Shown here: in pieces, positions 59,931 to 64,000 of the stretch | How positions within the stretch are numbered: position 1 is the first letter of the stretch | Layout of the letters: each line of letters starts with the position of its first letter | Assembly (NCBI GenBank): GCA_001632425.1 | Contig: KV425638.1 | Coordinates: forward strand, 52,548-116,547 | Direction of reading: 5' to 3' | Source: Neolentinus lepideus HHB14362 ss-1 | Taxonomy: Eukaryota; Basidiomycota; Agaricomycetes; Gloeophyllales; Gloeophyllaceae | DNA: 64,000 nucleotides | The notes under the pieces: generated by a model | Told to the model about the DNA's origin: nothing | The model's input: the letters and a program-made list of their open reading frames with translations, nothing else | Databases searched by the model: none | Position numbers and translations under genes: made by a program

Positions 59931-60211
59931 AACCAACTAACGTATATTCGTCCCAATATCATCGTCTACAGGGATCTTTCCGACCTTCGAAAACTTCTAG
60001 TGCATATCCTTCCAGCTCAACCAACTTTTCGACGAAACAGTGCAAGTTTTGATACAGATGACATAGGACGCAATGAGGCCCTCGGTGCATGACAGCGTTA
60101 GGCGAAGTAGCGGTTACGGCTTATGCTCATACCTGAGGAAAACACTGTCTCGACTCCACTTCGGAGCAGCACCACCAACTTAGTCAACGTCACTTGCTTA
60201 TGAGGCGGGAG

Positions 60212-60898
60212 TCAGGCAGCGCATATCCGCTCAGACTCGTCGGGATTGGTGCTGCAACTATCGTTATGCGCGCCCCGCATCTTTAAGGACGTCTTTGTCA
60301 GGATTTCGAAGAACTTCTCGATGTCGCAATATTTGGGGCCGTCAGTTTCGTTGGAGAGGCTGAATCTAGTACAGTGCGTCCTGAAACGAGACTAGGGATA
60401 TTTCCACTTACGGAGCTGACACTCCCGAAGTAATTCACCATAGGATTATGGATAATGGCTTTCCGCTCCAAGTGGCCAAGGACGTTGTTTTGGATTTCTT
60501 GAGATGTCAAACGCATGGCTTGTTCGTGGGAGGAGCGTCAGACTTCTTCGTGAGGTCCTAGCAAGGCGGTGCTTTGATGGTTGTTGTGGGTCCACGCCTT
60601 AACCAACTCGAGTCTACTTATACTTAGTCACGATAAGTGCCCTTCGCCAGGGTACCTTGGAGAGACGAAAGTACGGGATACGATTACCGCCCCGAGTATC
60701 GTAATAGCGTATTACCAGTGCAGGCTGATCATGAGGTTCATTTGATGGGCCTACCTTGAAGAAAATAGCACAAGCGGCACCAAGACGGTCGAACGTGATG
60801 GATTTTCGCAGTCTTGGCCGGTTAGTCATGGTCGACGCTATCGTCTGTGCCATCCTGCCCATATCCTGTATGTCAGCTCTCCGAGCGTACTGAGTCAC
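60212..60898 (-). CDS. Unknown small protein gene, at least two exons
   Basis: No recognised family. The upstream exon holds RPRLRKSITFDRLGAACAIF and RIPYFRLSKVPWRRALIVTK. A downstream exon holds MRLTSQEIQNNVLGHLERKA and NPMVNYFGSVSS before a GTAAGT donor near 60412, followed after a TTCAG acceptor by LSNETDGPKYCDIEKFFEIL and NPDESERICAA with TGA at 60212-60214. The consistent splice sites and protein-like composition suggest a real gene. Its 5' end (no ATG at 60898; in-frame ATGs slightly downstream) and the link between the two halves are not settled, and it may be part of a decayed element. Confidence 0.4.
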
Positions 60899-60924
60899 AT
60901 TTACTCACCACTTGCTCCGACGAC

Positions 60925-61040
60925 GATCATCGTTTAGACATTTTCGAAGATGTCTAGTATTCTACTACACGATCCCGACCATCTTGCGCATCTACATCTG
61001 GCCGCTTGTGCGCTGATATATTTGTTGTAAGTACCGTGGT
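60925..61040 (+). pseudogene. STE3 receptor fragment (loop and TM5 exon)
   Basis: DDHRLDIFEDV in one frame, then in the next CLVFYYTIPTILRIYIWPLV followed by a stop and YICC, ending in TGTTGTAAGTACC. This matches the QGHRFDIFEDxGC...IxWPLV...YC exon of the intact receptors, including its splice donor (TACTGCTGTAAGTACC in copy 1). Frameshift and stop show it is dead. Further downstream (to about 61260) only vague similarity remains. Confidence 0.6.
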
Positions 61041-61481
61041 ACGTTCCTCGACTCGGCTTGTTCTGTTCTATTCTAAAATGTAAAATAATTCAGCGCCTCT
61101 CTGAAGGCACCGATCAGATGCCACATCGAACTCGTTGGTGTTGCGAAGAAGCGGGGTCGAGACGGGATCATGGCAAGACGCTTTTCTTGAGTTTATATGG
61201 CCTCGTATAGCTCTGACCATGTCTGTGGTGCTCAGTGTATCTGTCTAGGGTGCCATTAGACGCTGAGCGGTTATCTCTAATCGCTGCGGAATTTTCTGCT
61301 TGGCAAAATATGTAGTGAACGTCATCAGGAAAATCCTCCCGGGGTAATCATACCTAACTCATATATGATTTGATAGAATTCGTCTGAACTCATCTAATCA
61401 ATATAATCAAGTATAATTATATCGGATTCTTGTCCCTTATATCTTTGGATGTATAATCACAAACAATTGAATACATCATAT
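61041..61481. other. Stretch without a supported gene
   Basis: Probably decayed downstream part of the receptor fragment, then an AT-rich part with repeated TATAAT-like words (61380-61460). Confidence 0.3.
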
Positions 61482-62010
61482 CTATAGGAAAGTTACAAAC
61501 GTATGACGATTGAGGAATGGGTTGACGAAGAAGGCCGGTGCCACATCCAACACCGTACTACTCGTCCACTCCCGTGGCACCATAGCACCAAACTTTGGGA
61601 ACAAATGTACACTGCGCTCGATCTGTGACACCGGTACTATACTGACCTGCCTCTCACCATCCCGAACTGATCTCTGAACCTTGTACATCCCTGTGTTTGG
61701 GTCTGGAGCAGCCGAGAAGGAGCTGAACCATTCCACATAGGCCAGATGCATCGGCGGAGGCTTCTCGAACAAGCGCGAGATGATGCGGGGCGGTAGCGAG
61801 AAGACAACACGCACCTGAGCAACACGATAGCCTATGCGTGGTAATGGTAAACACAGTGTGTAACAGCATCAGAATCACTTTGAGGATGGACATACCTTGT
61901 AAACCTCTATCAGCGCCTGCTCCAAGGTTCACCAGGACGGTGTCGAACCGTGGCAAGATGTAGAAGGGTATATTGCAAGTGTATAACATCATAGATTGGT
62001 TTCGGATCTG
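61482..62010 (-). mobile_element. Remnant of a Plavaka-like transposon-encoded protein (C-terminal part)
   Basis: Spliced across an intron at about 61895-61833, the frame reads QSMMLYTCNIPFYILPRFDTV...GYRVAQVRVVFSLP, then PPPMHLAYVEWFSSFSAAPD, MYKVQRS, SIVPVSQIERSVHLFPKFGA, REWTSSTVLDVAPAFFVNPF and NRHTFVTFL. This ending is very common in large multicopy transposon-derived proteins of Agaricomycetes, which I associate with Plavaka-type elements; the assignment is from memory. No catalytic part is visible, so it is a fragment. Confidence 0.55.
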
Positions 62011-62549
62011 AGCAATGTAACAATGGGTTGTTCATCAAAGGATCTTGGCATAGACAGTGAACATACTGTTTGAAGCTAACGGAAGGTAGATACAGAAAGA
62101 CACATTACCATGATGTAAATTTTCTGCCCTTGATAGTCAGCAAGCATCGTTCGTTCGCTGTTCGGGAAACAACTAGAGCACATGTGTGGCGACGTAAATG
62201 AATGACTGCGATGTCAGCTCTCCGGCGACTCGGGTACCAGACAGCTGGACCAGGGATGCAGAGCCTGCAGGCCTGACCAGCGATACCTTTCGCGCATCTT
62301 CACTTCTCGAGGAGTGTTCACTGTCATCATGTTTGGGAATAATAACCGACATTCAGCTTGAAGAATCTTTTGGTTTCTGGAATTGTCGTGCTGCCATGAA
62401 CTCAATGTGGAACTACGGAATCATGTCAATATTGTCATTAATTGTGGAGTGTTGTCCCCCCCCATGGCCCCAAGGTTAAGCGAATAAGAAAGTGGATCAC
62501 TCGATTCAGAACGACTTGCCTGGCTATGCGCTTGGAGTAGTCACACTCC

Positions 62550-62790
62550 ATCGACATGTCTACCATTTCTGTCTGTACATCCGTGATGCACGTAGGCGTC
62601 GTCAGTCCCTTATTCATGTATATCAACTTCAAACAGCATGTCCACCGTCTATGCCGAGATCCTCTCGTGCGCATCCCACGGGCCACTATTATGTTACATT
62701 CCTCATATTCAAACCAATCTATGTTATACACTGGTAATACACCCTTCTACATCTTTACGTCCACTAGATACTTGGGCAAGAGGGCCACTG
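62550..62790 (+). mobile_element. Second remnant of the same transposon-protein family, opposite strand
   Basis: NFKQHVHRLCRDPLVRIPRA... then QSMLYTGNTPFYI matches QSMMLYTCNIPFYI of the minus-strand remnant at about 61950-62000. At DNA level TATGTTATACACTGGTAATA corresponds to GATGTTATACACTTGCAATA. It breaks off after TSTRYLGKRA. Confidence 0.5.
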
Positions 62791-63002
62791 CTCTGCATGG
62801 CATTGGTACGAGTCCTGAGGTCACTTGTTACATTTTCTGAGCATATTAATTGTCGGGAATTTTTGTACTGCTTATAATTGAAAAATGGTCTAAAAGGGAT
62901 TTTTAATCCCATTTTAATCTTATTTTAATCCATGTTTGACTATTTTTCAATTATGATGGGATACAGAATTTCTGACAACCTCAGGACTCATAATTAATCA
63001 CC

Positions 63003-63240
63003 ATATTTAGAAGGTACAAACAATCACCCAATCAAATGTGCCAGCCACCCTGGGCTATACAAATATTTCTGATATTTTTAGCAATTTTTCGATTTTTCTG
63101 AGCAAAATGCCAGCTATTGATGACCAATAATGTAAACAGCATGTAAAATCTCACAGGACTTTCATGTCATCTATGTCATGCTCTTTCTGGTATCCCATGT
63201 TCACTCAATGAGCCAACTAATAAAGCCAGTAGACCAGTAT
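63003..63240 (+). repeat. Direct repeat, unit 1
   Basis: Shares TTCTGATATTTTTAGCAA, TTTTTCTGAGCA, GACCAATAATGTAAACAG, TGTAAAATCT and GGACTTTCATG with unit 2 at 63278-63525, at an offset of about 275 bp. Confidence 0.75.
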
Positions 63241-63277
63241 GAGGTAAGAAAGATATATATAACATTAATATTTACTA

Positions 63278-63525
63278 TATTTGGAAGGTATAACTAAACA
63301 AATAACCAAACAAATGGGTATGCATCAGCCCCCCTGGGTTGTACAAAATTTTCTGATATTTTTAGCAAAATTTCCAATTTTTCTGAGCAGATATACCAGC
63401 TGTTGGTGACCAATGACGTAAACAGTGTGTAAAATCTTGCGGGACTTTCATGCTGTCTACGTCATTCTCTTACTGGCATCTCAATGATCCGACTGGTGAA
63501 GTCCGTAGACAATTACAAGCTAAGA
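63278..63525 (+). repeat. Direct repeat, unit 2
   Basis: Same blocks as unit 1 in the same order, with about 15-25 percent divergence by eye. A plus-strand frame of 74 codons begins within it (63450-63674) but shows no known motif. Confidence 0.75.
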
Positions 63526-64000
63526 TTATACTTGAAGCCCTTTATGAAGTGACCCGCGCGAGAGAGCGTCTAGCCAATCAGAAGTCGGCATTTGGAATCG
63601 ACGCGGCGCGCCACCGCGCCACCCACTACAAACCGTCGCTGAAGTCCAATTCCCACGGTAAGAAGTCACTCTGAGAGTGTAGCGGGTATCCCAACTGCAA
63701 AGAAAACACTAAAAACACAGAAATATTCAAAAGAACGCAAATACATACCAAAAGCTTATATTGAGAAGCAGGGGGAAAATGGAGCAAGTCTATGAAAGTG
63801 AGGAAGAAAATATCGATAAATGAGACTACAAACCGAGTTTGTAGTGGTTTTGTAGTGATGACTACGAACGGACTATCAATCGGGGATTAAAATTTGTGAT
63901 TGGTACTACAAATATTTGAAACACAGATTACTCGGCACAAATTCCCACGAGGTTAACGTTCGGCACAGCGCTCCTTCTGAGCGTACAAACTCACCTTCGT
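63526..64000. other. Right end of the window
   Basis: No gene is supported. Short inverted words (CTACAAAC / GTTTGTAG near 63823-63845) occur in an AT-rich context. Confidence 0.3.

Noticed and set aside
1..64000. tRNA, rRNA or CRISPR features
   Set aside because: No B-box with a fitting acceptor stem, no rRNA-like stretch, and no regularly spaced repeats were found by reading.

Overview
The window is nuclear DNA of a basidiomycete fungus, most likely an Agaricomycete (mushroom or polypore lineage). Genes are broken by many short (about 50-60 nt) GT-AG introns. There are several STE3-type pheromone receptors, short CaaX-terminated lipopeptide pheromone precursors of the 'MD[SAT][FY]...C(V/T)IA' form, and Agaricomycete-style single-copy and BTB genes. 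I see nothing bacterial and no tRNA or rRNA gene. The species cannot be named from the sequence; the order Polyporales is only a guess.

Left part (1-30 kb), mostly conserved genes. An intact STE3-like receptor (311-1949, +) is followed by a small Cys-rich zinc-binding gene (2365-3387, -), an MFS transporter (3992-6231, +), a very large SHPRH/Irc20-type SNF2-RING ATPase (6493-12487, +), a double-Myb telobox-type protein (12657-15116, -), proteasome subunit RPN9 (16270-17968, -), a membrane/coiled-coil protein (19407-20923, +), prefoldin subunit 3 (21293-22203, +), a BTB-domain protein (22887-24081, -), and a C2H2 zinc-finger factor (28668-30102, +). Two non-autonomous DNA transposons with terminal inverted repeats (15478-16053 and 18184-19221) sit between these genes.

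Right-centre part (32.7-55 kb), the core. This is a B-type (pheromone/receptor, P/R) mating-type region. It holds four intact STE3 receptors (34981-36565 -, 36997-38513 +, 45495-46941 -, 52842-54582 +), a decayed receptor (about 32759-33815), and four pheromone precursor genes of 50-68 codons (39226-39378 +, 41182-41343 -, 49081-49236 -, 51248-51454 -), three of them too short for usual gene finders. Two pheromones end in CTIA and two in CVIA, and the receptors fall into two sequence classes, which suggests at least two sub-loci. The spaces between are long, poor in coding potential, and contain repeated and duplicated non-coding blocks, as expected of a locus with little recombination.

Right part (55-64 kb). 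An acidic/RGG protein (55869-56829, -), a Gln-rich protein of unknown role (57151-about 58436, -), a complete 715-bp hAT-type MITE with an 8-bp target duplication (59216-59930), an unknown small gene (60212-60898, -), a fragment of another STE3 gene (about 60925-61040), remnants of a Plavaka-like transposon-encoded protein in both orientations (61482-62010 -, 62550-62790 +), and direct repeats near the end.

How the genes work together: in Agaricomycetes, farnesylated pheromones secreted by one mate activate a non-self STE3 G-protein-coupled receptor of the partner, leading to nuclear migration and clamp-cell fusion. Pairs within one haplotype are expected to be non-cognate. The flanking conserved genes have housekeeping roles and probably mark the edge of the mating region.
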